Part shown: piece by piece, positions 31,301-43,915 of the stretch
How positions within the stretch are numbered: position 1 is the stretch's first letter
Layout: the number at the start of each line of letters is the position of its first letter
Assembly: GCF_003945595.2 (NCBI RefSeq)
Contig: NW_024104508.1
Span: 124,001-188,000 of the forward strand
Source of the DNA: Pipra filicauda
Lineage: Eukaryota; Chordata; Aves; Passeriformes; Pipridae
Direction: 5' to 3'
DNA: 64,000 nucleotides
Notes under the pieces: model-generated
Database searches by the model: none
What the model was told of the DNA's origin: nothing
The model's input: the letters and a program-made list of their open reading frames with translations, nothing else
Program-made: the position numbers and the translations under genes

Positions 31301-34300
31301 CCCTGCCAGTGATATTGAAAGTTTGGCATTAACTTTTAAAAGTTACCAATTTCTCAGCCTGAAAAAAATAAATACAACCTTTCCTATCTGATCAGCAACT
31401 GAAAAAAATCTCCAAATCAATCCAACTTTAATGAACAAAAGGAAAAAAATGCGATCTCTATGGCTGGGACACAGTTTCCCCACTATCTGTATACTTAAAT
31501 CCTTAATTTAATTAGTATTTTTTATAGTTTACATCTTTCTACCTTCAAAGCACTTGCAATACATGGTCTCCCAGTCCCTGTAAAAAAACCACCATTTTCA
31601 CCTCTCAAGTTAGGAATGACGGTCTAATCAGCTCATAGCATTTAGAGAGAGGAATTAGTCCCAGAACAGAATTCAGGGGTTTGTGATTTCCACTCTGATA
31701 TTTAGCTCCTACCCCTTGAGAAAGCAAGGCAAGTTAACAGGTGAGGCAACTGCACTGGAATTTCTGAGAAAGCCCCCAGCCACTGTGTGGTATTTAGGCA
31801 TACAGTTAAAAATCTAACTGTAGCAAAGCAGAAACAATTCCTAAATCCAGTGCTTCCTGCTGGCTAAAAAGAATAAAAATAAACCAGTTCAGTTCTGACT
31901 AAAAGCATCTAAATAAAGATTTCATGCATTCTAATTAATTTGCTTTAAAACTACATCAGTGAAATCTGCATGAATGTCTCAAATGCAACTATGCAGACTA
32001 GCCCTCCACTTAGCCACTCATTGAGGATGGAATCATGCTTCCCTAAGGAGTCTGAAAAAAAATTAAATAAAAATATAAAATACAAACATGACAGTTCTTC
32101 AAGTCGATGTTTCCTGGTTGCCAATTTAAACCAGAATGAAAATAAGTAAATCCATTCATTCTATTGTTCAGTAGCAGAATGTGATCATATGTTCTAAGAA
32201 GCATGAACATTTATATATTATAAGACTTAAGCCTGTGACAAGGAGTAACAGACACTTCTGTGTGAGTTTAAAAAAACAAAAACAAATACAAAGCACAGAA
32301 ACTGGATTCTCTCCTCTTCATGATAATTTCCCTGCATTCCCTCCCTTCCTCCTGCTCTCCCTCCAGAGAGGTTAATTGTAAGCAGATTTACAAATGTGAA
32401 CATTGCTTCAGTGCACTGAAGCAATCTGGAACAATTCTGTACCTTTATAAACATAATTTTGCTTTATTAGAGCTCACTGCAGGCAACGTTTATGCCAGTA
32501 TAGAGGGCTTCTCTGCACTGCACCCTGCTATGTGGGCTGAGTTGTGTCTGATGGGATCCCAAAGATCATCAAGTACAGTGACAGTCCCTGTAGCCTGCAA
32601 ATTTTATGAAAGAGGATGGAAGAGCTGCTGGGTTAAGCTGGGCAGTTATGGCAAAAGGAAACTCCCTTTTCTTCCCACTCGTACCTACAAAAAAATCAGT
32701 TTAGGTTTTCTTCAAGGGCAGGCTTCACCTTACAAAGCATCTTGCTCGAGAATCCAGCATTAGTGTTGGAGAGTTTTGCCCAGCTTCCTGCGTGCTCCCT
32801 TAATTGCAGGAGGCAGTGCCGTATGTATGACCCCTCACCAGCTCCTGAGCACCGAGGTCCACGCATCCAGGCAACAGTGAGCTGCTTGCTGACACCTGGG
32901 GTCAGGCCAAGGATGGTGCTCCAACATCAGCTTAGAGATCACGTAATAGAAGGGCAAAGGTTAGTTTCCTAAGGCTCTCCATCACATAATGAACCACTGT
33001 CAGCCTTAGTGGCCTTCTCACTTCAGCAGCAGCAAAAAAAGAATCCTATGTGATCACCATTTGTCTCTACTTGGTTATTTAAAAAATTAAGGGGCTGGAA
33101 GAGTAAGAAGGACAGAAGTGGTCTGGAGTGGGGACAAGAGCCTCAGGTGGACCTACATACCCCTAAGAACGCACACAGGAACTGAGGTGGGACAGCCATA
33201 CAGCAGTCCCCAAACCTGATGTGGTGCTGGTGGATGGGCTGACTCCAGGCCATGACACCGAGAGGTGCAGCTCAGGTTGCAGAGACAGCTCAGGAGTTTC
33301 TGAAGGAAGGGTATCTGATGAGAGACAACAGGGCTTTATTTCAAGCTGTGTTTTGCCCTGTTGTAGGAAGATAAGGCAGTCATCACTAAGTCGTTTCCCC
33401 TCACACCCTTTGTCTTGTCTGTTTGGAGCACAAACTTTTTGCAACAGGAACTATACAATGAAAGCCAGTCCCTACACTAGTGGGATCCAGTTTCAGCAGG
33501 TCTCACAGATATTATCACAAGGCAAATAGCTACACTCCTGCCCTGAAGGCAGTCTTGTTATTGACCTCTCTTGATCAGATCTGGGGAGTAACAAGGGGTC
33601 CAAGATAACTTTTTTCCCCCTACACGAACAAAACAACCTATAAAGAAATGCAAATTCGGTGCATTCCTTCATCATCTCACTTCATTCTCTGAAACAAGAT
33701 AAAAGCATACAAGAAATGCTCAGTAGCTCTTCTCTTTCAAAACACTGTACCCCCACTCTTAAAACTCTACTTATCACACTGGGTAGGCACCCAGTTCCCA
33801 TCTCTTCTCTGATGTTTGGTGGAAGGCTCATTAAGCTCAAAGGAAGTTGCATATGCAAGTACTTTTGAATGCCCTTTAAAGGCAGAACAAATAAACACAG
33901 GACTGTAGCTTTTAAACACAGATTGTATACTGAAAATCAGCATTTACTCCTCCCTAGCTCCTGTGAACAGACCTTGGGGTTCCTATTTGCAGGTGCCCAC
34001 CTCGATTATTTTCCCCATTTGGGACTGGTTTGAGCATTGTAGGCTTATTGCCCTGTGAGATTTCTCTGATACTTTTTTCTGTCCTTTGTTCATGGCTTTC
34101 ACATTACAAGGTAACAGAATGGTAAGAAGATAGAAAAACAAAATGTGAATAATGCACTGGGGGGAAAAGAAAGACCTATATCTGGTAAGAAAAAGCCGAG
34201 TGACAGATGTGTCTTTGTTTACATAAACTTCTAAAGAAATGGAGTTGAAATCTAGAGATATGTATGAAAGAAGGTCAGATAAAAAAATAGTTTTTCCAAT

Positions 34301-36552
34301 CTCTTAAGAGATTAAAAGCTCCTGTTTATGAAGGGATGACACAGAATCACTTCAGACTTAGTTCTTAAACCCAGAAGACAAGACACACTGCATTCAAACT
34401 GATGACATTTAAAATAATTTCTCTGTTCCTTTGCAAATGCTTTCTACAGAAATGCAGCCAGAGGACATCCCTCACTTCTCCCTAGGATTCTCTGTTCCCC
34501 CTCCAACCCGCTATCCCCATTTCAGTGCCTGTAGTGGTTTGAGATAAAGGCAATTGCCAAAGGGCAGTTTCACTCAGTTCACCCCAGGAAACAGGCAGAG
34601 CAAAACCTTAATTCTTGCTGGCAAAGCTCCAGCTACCCTATGGGAGAAAACAATCCATCGCCTAAAAGGCAGTGAGCCTTTATAGTTTATCCAAAGTAAC
34701 TTTGGTTAACATGTTAAAAATACTGCTGATATTTCCAAAACCTACTCCAATGTGACGTTACAGCATTTAATAAGATTACTATTCCACGTCAGCAATAAAA
34801 TCCTTAAGAACTCGACCAACAAGCCCTCAGGTGAGGAAAGTGCTTTTTCTTCTCTTCCAAACTGCATCACACTGTTTTTAATCAAAGAAAAAAGCTTCAT
34901 GTGCACAGATACATATGCAGTCAAATACCTATCAATCAAATCCTCCTCATTCCCTCTTTCATCTTTGTTTTTAGCCTACCTTCTCTTTTACTCCCATCAT
35001 GGTTTCCACTCCAGTAGATCTATACCTAAGTATAGATAAACTGCACTTCAGGCACACAAGAAAACTAGAAAACCCAACAAGGATAGTGAAATAATGAAAA
35101 TCCCAAGACCTCCTCCCCCAGTAGCTTGAAACTTTTCAAAAACCACAATTTCAGGTTTCCATGAAAAGGAGCAGGAAAGACAGCACAAAGTCTCTAGAGA
35201 TATATCTGGTTCTTTCTCCACTTTTCAACATTCTTTTTCTGAGAAGAAAGAGACGGTGGGAGAGAGAAATAGTACACAATGAGGAGGGACAAGTGTGACT
35301 TTAGGACTGCTTTGGCTCCTTCTCAAGTATGGAGAATGGAACTACTGGGATGTCCCACATAATTCAAAAAGACAAAATGCTGAAGATGAGAACTGGTTTG
35401 AATTGCAGTTCAGATATAAATGTCTAATCATTGTCAATTTTCTTTTCCTTTGGTCTTAAAAATCGCTCTTGTGGATAAATTAAAGTTAAAAAGTGGTGTT
35501 GGGCGATTTTTCCTCCTCTCTTATGCACACACTGCAAATTTCTGTAGTGTTTATTATTGGAATTGACCTACTGAGATCAGGAACATCACTGACAGAGGTC
35601 AAAACCCTCAACAATTCAACAAATCACTACATCAAAGACTTTTTTGCTACTGCAATCAATCCCATAAAAAATGAGAAAGTTTCAGAAACATTACTCCATA
35701 GGGATTTGAGAAAGGCTTTTTTAGCTATATTTTCAGGCTTGACGCAGATATCAATAAACTGGAAAAAGAGAAAAATCACATATTTCTACAAGAATACTTT
35801 AAAATGTTAATTTAAAGGGCAAACCAGAGATTTCTAGAAAAGAAAGGAGAGGAAAATCCCTTAGGTTTTTGGTATGCTTGGCAGTACTTTTGCATAGTCA
35901 GGTTTACTGGCTTTGCAGGTTTAGAAGAGGATTTGCCGGCTCCTTTCACCTTTCAGCGAGGGTCCAGGCAGCAAAAACAGAAGGCTCGAGGCCATTATAC
36001 CATCAGTTTTGTAAAATGGCACAGATTGGTGCTACCGCTAAAAGGGAGCCCTCTGGCACAAGCATCTGCACTGGTGTGAGAGAGAAGGTGTAGGGCTGAA
36101 GCAGGCTGCTGGCTGCTGGCTGCTGCAGTGGGAAGCCCTTGTGAAGTGACAGCCTGGGCTGACCCCAAGCCCAGCAAAGCCTCAAGCCAGTCTGCCGGGC
36201 AGAGGAAGGACTGAAACCAAGCTTAAGAAGCCACTACTTATCCCCTTACACCCTTGTCACAGAAAGCCATTTCTAGAGCAGATGGGAGATAAGATCCAAT
36301 CTTAAAGCAAGTACCTGTGGGTTTGTTCTTTCAGAAAACCTGGCAAAACTACCCACTTGGCATTCTCGCACTCACACGGGGTGGCCGTGCCTCACAAGCA
36401 GTGTGTTGCACTAAATGGTCTTAACTGGTTAAGGACTTAGAAGTTTATAAAGTACAGGTCTAAAGCTGTGTACCAAATTCATACTCCTTTCTTGACCTAT
36501 GAATGTAGATACTGGCTTCAATCACGTAATTGCATAATAATTTTTTCCCTTA

Positions 36553-36759
<207 letters not shown>

Positions 36760-39700
36760 TTAAGGAAAAAAGAAATCAAGTAAACTTTTGAGCTTCCAAT
36801 GACCCTTAGAGACAGGTAGTAATGTTGCCTTAAAATAACAAAAATAAATTGGAAGTTATGACTGGAGTATGGCATCTTTAAAGACTCAGTCTTATTATAA
36901 TTTAGTACTATTTCTTGCAACATGCGACTCATCTCTTAAATAAAAACTAATTATACAATGCAACCTAAGGCCAAAATAAATAAGAATTAGTAAGAGCATT
37001 CAGGAAATTAAGTCCTAGATTTTACAAAAAAGCTCAAATAAAAATGGTTTGGACGTATGATTGTAATTAATGAGTTGGGTAAAGAGCCTTCCTAACAGAT
37101 CCACTTGAAAGTCAAACACTCATCCAATAACCAATAGACTCCCTCAGCCTAAAGGTCCTGTGTATTTTGTTACTGCAGAGATTCTCTAGTTCGAAGGCTA
37201 CATGTCAAAAGAGAAATAATTTGAAACCCAGGTTTCTCTAACTGCTGAAACTCCTACAGCAATTAATGAGGCTTCTGCAGGTGGAAGAGTTCCAGCATCA
37301 GGTTATTGAGTTGTGAACTTGTAAAAGCTGCCAATTACAGCACTTTTTTTCTTACTCAGATACAGCTGTGAAAATAATCAAGTAATTACAATGATTTTGA
37401 ACAGAAATTAAAGAAACCTAGAGGTCTGGTTTGTACTTAAGGAACAGCATTTCATTGGATTCCTCCTCCAACAAGTGAAAAAGAAAAAAACAGCCATAAA
37501 TGGTAAGGTTAGGTGGCACAGAAAAAAGGCAAACCCCAAGTTAATTTCTTTATCTGCACTAAATCCCAAGCTTTAGATAATATCATATAATAATGAAGAA
37601 AAAAAAGAGGATTACTTTAAGCATTTTAGAGCTCAACCCACAGATACTCAGTGAAAGATTTCTGCAACAGACATTTGGAAATTTGACAGCACTATTTAAC
37701 CTTCTCACTCAGATTTTCAAAATCGTTTCAGCAAGCACCAGGGTCAAATTTCAGTCAACATCGCAGCATTATGGAAGAATAGTTAGCAATTTAATATTTG
37801 TTGGAGGGCTTGAGAGGTTAAAACTCTTCATCCAGCCACATGTTTACACCCTACAGGAAAGCCGTAAACTTGATGCCGCAGACGATAGCTCTGTGCCCAC
37901 AATGCATTTGTCTAAAGATGCGATCATGGTAAGCTATAGAATTGGCTCTACTAGAAATGCTCACCGAGATATGCAAGTAGTTCAAAAGCCAAAACCCCTA
38001 TCAGTCGGAGTTAACTGGGAGAGTTTCTGGCTACATGATCAGGGAGTGGTAGGGCAGGCAGTAAGGGCTGGTCATAAATTCCTTGCACAGCCAACATGCT
38101 ATAGATGCTAATGTTATGAAAATACCTCAGATTCACTCAGAACTAAAAAATGCCTCCTTAATCACATAACCCCTGGCAAAAGTTTTCTGCAGCTCTTGCA
38201 CAGACAAGCCTCATCCTGAGGTTAGCTCCTCTGATTTAGGAGATATTTCATACTACCATCAAAAAGGTAAATAAAAACTTTATGCTTCTTTTCCTTAAGC
38301 TACTGGACACAGAAGAATAATTTAAAGTTATTTGTTTAGACAATTAAAACCTTTTAAGTTATCCATAACACCGCTATTTTATATTCCACCCTTCTGATCA
38401 CTACCACTGCTTGAATCTTTGCAATGGCAAGTATGGCAAGCATGTGTGTACATTTGTTTACTTGCCAAGAAGAAAATCTATGGTAATATTCACTTATTCC
38501 TTTCTTGCTTTGATATTTCCCTAACTGTGATGCCCAGCTCTGTGGTAATTGCTGATGATGCTAATATGACACTGAGGAGTCTGTGGCATCTATTTTGGTT
38601 TAATTCAACAGCCAGAAAGTGTGACCAGTGCTGGTTCAAGGGTCTCTCTATAGCTTATTCAATCACTACTTTGTAGCTGGAAAGATCTGAGGGAAGCCAA
38701 GACTGGTAGCTTCCAGGGCAGCCACCCCAGCTTAATCCAGTGCTGCAGGGGAATTAACACCCACAGCCACCGATGGAATCACTCTCCTACCACCAGCTTG
38801 ACAGGATAGGAAATAAAATGGCCCAAATGAACAAGTCACTCAATACTGGTAAAAGAAGAAACAGCTTTCTCCAAATGTGTCTGTACTTCACCAAAATATA
38901 ACGGGTAGCTAATGGCTGATCGACCAGTTGTTCTGATATTTAGATACAGGTTCTGCATCCTTATAAGCCAGGGTTCAATTACAGCCCATCAGGAAGGAAA
39001 GCAGAGGAGGTTGCCTCAGTCCTTACCATATAAAGTTGACCACACAGCCCAAAAGAAAACCACAATCCAGCTTCTGCAGACAGCAAGTATAAAGCATTCA
39101 TGAGCTCATTATTAATATAAAAGGCTTAAGAAGAACAATTTTGGAAAAAGCAGATCTCCAGGTTAAAATGAAGACAGTTTCCTCAACAGCCTAACCTCCC
39201 CAGGCAATGCCTTCCACAGAATGAAAGATACAGACGAGGATATTAATTGTCTAAGCTTGGACTGTTGTTTTACAAATTACTTTTTGACACCTGTATTTGA
39301 CTTTCTTCCTGGAGTTATTCAAGGAACAGAAGGAAAATGAACTTGTTTGCATAAAATATTCAGGTGAAAAAAGATGTAACATGGTCCTGCTCAAAACTAA
39401 GGACATGGTTCTTGACAGTATATTAGTGCCCATTCCCAAGTATCCCCAGGACAACACTGGGATACTATTCCTATTAAGATTTGTGGTAAACTCATTTTTA
39501 AACCTCAGCAATATGTCACCAGAAAGATTTGATTTTTAAATTTTCCTCTGGACAGACACTAAGAAAAATGCCCAGATTATAAATACCTTTGCAGGCAAAC
39601 ACCAAACCAAAGCCATCCTGGGGGAGATACAGGAATTCAGGCACCAGAGAGTGAGAAGCATTTGCTGGGTGCTGGGGCTCAGTTTCCCCGCACGACTCCA

Positions 39701-40420
39701 TATGCCTGGTGCCCTGCAGCCACAAGTTTTGGGTGGCACTGCAAGCAGGGTCATGCTCAGAAACATTTCCTGAATCTGGGCTGAAAAACACAAAGACTGT
39801 CCTGTCTTTCCCTCTGCAGGGGTTTGGACCTTGCCTGCAGCTCTGCAGCGAAAGAAAACCCCACAGGACACAGAGATGGACAGAGCGGGTGTTTGCTGCC
39901 CAGTTAAACAGAAAAGTACATTTAAACCATGTCAAGGCTGGGTTCCAAATAGCACAGGTATAACACTGGTCTTTTCACTAAAAATAGCAAAATTAGAAGC
40001 AAGCCTAAGTTCTCCTCCAAGTGCTTTTTGTCAAGTGCTTCTCATTTGATCTCACCACCCCAACAATTTCTTCAAAAATCAAGAAAATCCAAACGTGACC
40101 TGCCCTGAAGAAGTTGTCAGAAACTTCAGAGACAGCAAAACTCCACAGCTTATAAATTAATCAACTTCTGCTGCCTACTGGCTCTTGGAAAACAATCTAC
40201 TACATACTATGATACATTTACCTTGAAACAAATCTGTTTGGCTGAATATTTACATGAGCCATTTTTTATGCAAATATTTTAGCATCCTGTCCAAATTAAC
40301 ACCCTGTGATGGGAGATGAGACACTCCTGTGCCAAAAACAATCATGAATGATTCTTTCTTTGTAATTTAAAATGCCCTATGAATATAAACAAAAATCCCA
40401 TTTTGTGAGACATAAAGCAT

Positions 40421-40452
40421 TACTGTCATACATACGTACTGTCATACATAAT
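40421..40452. repeat. Tandem duplication, 16-bp unit
   Basis: TACTGTCATACATACG is followed at once by TACTGTCATACATAAT. Fourteen of 16 bases match, so the duplication is fairly recent. Confidence 0.85.
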
Positions 40453-43400
40453 TGTTTTTGATAGCACCTACAAAGCACTTGAATTTAGAGTAGAGGAAGC
40501 CACTGAAGGCCTATCGGGAACAGTGATTTGCTCCGATATTCCTTTTATCCACAGCTTTTGAAAGGAACATGGATCTTGTGTTTTTATTTTAGCAAAGACA
40601 AAGCTTTGTGGAAATCACACTTCTGAATTAATTCTGTTTTTCTCAGCTGCTTTTATCAGTATCCTTTCCACTGAACATTTTGGACAAATATTTCAATTTG
40701 TAATCTCATCTTTTCTGTGTACCACGCCATGCTCCTCCCAGGCTCACCAATCTTGTTATCTTAATGGATGACAGATAGAGTATCACTCTGACCATGCCAC
40801 ATTAGGCATCCTCATTTACCGAGTGCAAGGAAAAAATGCTGAGTATAAATTATTCAGAAATCTATTGTATCAGCGTGTGTTCTCTGAGCATCCACCAGTG
40901 GCAGAGCAGACAGATTATTTTTCACTTTTAATTGTGTTGATATCTTATCTGCCCCACTGAAAGCAGAGAGTGATATGTGAAACCATACGTATGTATCAAG
41001 CAGCAAATAAACACCGTTTCCTACATCTATTGCTTAGAAGTAAATAATCTATTTAGTCAATCTAACTTCAACACAGTGCTGAAAAAAACACCTCATCCCA
41101 CTCACCACTTTTGTAGCATTTGCCTGTAAGTGCACCAAACTTTGAGAGCTCAGTACAGGACACGTATATAGACACAGATGCCTATAGAGAATATTAACTA
41201 TTTCAGTAATATTTTGAATGCTATTATGCCACTGGCTATCTGAATACAAAAGACCTCATCAAGGATGAGCCCTCAAGATAAGGTAAAGTGTTTAAGCTTA
41301 TGAAGTCTTATGGATTTGTTAGCATGAATTGCTAGCCTTACATATCTCATGGGGAATCTATACAACTCCCTCTCCTTCACTGTCCAGTTGATTTTGGCAA
41401 GGCAGATGATTTAGAGCCCAAGTTATGCACATTGCATGAAGAGATGGATCATTTGATCTCAACAATGTCTTAAAAATATTTTGCCAGCACAGGGCATGCC
41501 AAATCTTATTTGCAGGCGTAGTGGGCTTACAAGCTGAAAACTTGCACCGCAAGCCAGGGACAAAGTAATCAGCAGAGAAGGGCTATTGCAAGCTCAATCT
41601 GTTTGAACAGCCTGCTCAGTTCATCTGGTTCAGCTTTGATTACCCCCAAATACAGGCAGCCAGCTATGACTCCTGCAGATTTAGAGGCCATTCTTTGGTA
41701 AATTTGCAAAATAAGCTTCTGAGTGAAGCCTACGGCTACTTTATCATAAAAGAAACAAAGGGGCAGGAAGGACTTTTCTATGGTACAGTTTATCAGCCAT
41801 TTATAAACTCTGGCTGAGCTCTGAAAGGAAAGACAAATACCAGTAATACCAATACCAACCGAAAAGAAAATCCAGCCTACCACATACTCGAAACCTTTGC
41901 CATTAACTTTATTCTGAAATAGGGGCTGGACAAATATGTACCTTTTTTTACACAAGAAATCTGTGATGCATAGCCTCTTTTCAGTCTTTCTATTTTAATC
42001 ATTCAAGCTATCCTCAATCCTTGCTAATCCTGTAAAATGTATTTAGACAAGGTAAAGACCCCATTCCTACTCTCTCTAGAGCATCAACAGACATTTAAGG
42101 TATCTCTCAGTGATGGCATCTGCACAAAACTACTTTCTTCTGTGACTTGGGAACTGCCCAGGTACCTTCACGAACTGAATGTGGTTTGCAGTACTTTTAT
42201 TAACTGGTAGCAGGAGTCAAGGAACAAAAAAAACATTCCTCACAAAGTCCTGGTAGGACCAGCAGTCATTAGGGCAGAGACACACAGCTTTTAGTTGTTA
42301 ATCAGGAATATTTGCTCTGAAAGGCCACGCTAACATGCAAACTCACAAGTGGAGTTGCACAGAAAAGCTTACGAAGGACATAAAATCCAGCATACACTGT
42401 TCAGGGATACCATACAGGCAAAACAAACTGCAAAACGGCTGCAGCCCACAAGTAATGAAAGCTACCAAAGCAGCTATCTAAAAGGAAGCTCAAAATGAAC
42501 TTATTCCCAGTTGCACAGCACTTTTCCAGGATGTCTGCACTGTCTATCACACTTTGGAAGTCACGGCTTACAGAATAAACAAATTAATTGTCTGACATTT
42601 TGGCTGGAAACCACCCCTGGCACAAAATGGAAGCAGCTACAACAATAAGTAAAGGAAGGCTCACTGCCAGAAAGCAGGGAAATTGTGCTGATGATGTACG
42701 TCAGGGCGGGATAGGCAGATCTTTGCAAAAACAAATGAATAAATGCTGTTAAATGCCAATAGCCTGTAGAGAGCACCTAGAGATGCCAGCCAGGCAGCAG
42801 AGGAGGAGCTGGGCTCCAGCCCACCCTGGGTAGGGCTCTGGATTTATCTGTCACTGCTCATATTTCCAGCAGAAACTCTCTGCTTGCCATCCACATTTCT
42901 GCTCATCTAGTCATTTATTCTGCACATGGAGAGCAGCCATAAGATTCCATGGCCAAAGAAACCCAAATTTGCTATTGAAACCAGTGTGGCAGTGATCTTT
43001 ATTCTTTTTAATTGACAGAATTCAAAACACTTTATAAAAATAAGCAGCTTGCATACAGAAATACAGACCTGTGGACCTAAGAGCAACCCACTATGGGGTC
43101 AAAAAGGTTTATTATCTTTTCATTATTGTTATACAAATGGAAAAGTTTGAAATGTTTCAGGGTTTTCTCATTTCTTAAAGAGAGAAAAGGGCCCAAGGGA
43201 CGTGGATAGTCAAATAAGGCAGATGTCACTCCTCTCTAAGCTACCACAATGGGGATGTTCTTCTGCAACTGCAAAAAATTCTCCAGCAAAGACAGGGCAG
43301 GCCATGCTTGATAAATCCTAATAGTTTCTAAGGTGAAAAAGGTCTTGCAGGCTTCAGAGGGCAAGAAAAAAAATTCTGATGACAGAGCTTGAAAAAAGTT

Positions 43401-43902
43401 ATTCATGGGGCTACTAATGCTGATTAGCTATTAGTCACTACTGAGGCTGGAAACAAACACCACTTTTTATGAAGCCCCATGCCAACATATCTTCTGATTC
43501 CACAAACCTTGGTCTAACGTCAAAATCATGCCCCAAACCAACCATTGATTTTCTTTTTTTTCCAGGGAGTTTGAAACACTTCTGCTGGCCAGCTGGCAGA
43601 AAGGCAGCTAACAACAAAACAGGGGAGATGTGATCCATCGGCTACAAATCTGCAGCAACCAGATTCTTCCGGCGAGGGTACCACGGCATCCCTACAACTA
43701 CACACGGATTTTTCCACAATTTCGATTTTCACTGAACTCCTGACCTTTTTAGCAAACATGTCAAAGTCTCCAGACAGAACAGTCATCACCTTGAAACAAT
43801 ATGTGAGGGGAAAGAACGGCTGAGATTTTCTGCTTCTCCACTTCAGTGATTTAAACAGAGAGGAAGGCACTGGTATGTGCTTCCATCTGCTTTCTTCAAA
43901 TT

Positions 43903-43915
43903 AAAAAAAAAAAAA
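43903..43915. repeat. A13 homopolymer
   Basis: This is a plain A run inside intron, with no recognisable element upstream of it. Confidence 0.85.

Noticed and set aside
34525..34690. TGTAGTGGTTTGAG start, reminiscent of the 5' end of some avian LTRs
   Set aside because: I could not find a matching CA terminus, target-site duplication, primer-binding site or internal retroviral sequence. A dozen bases are not enough.
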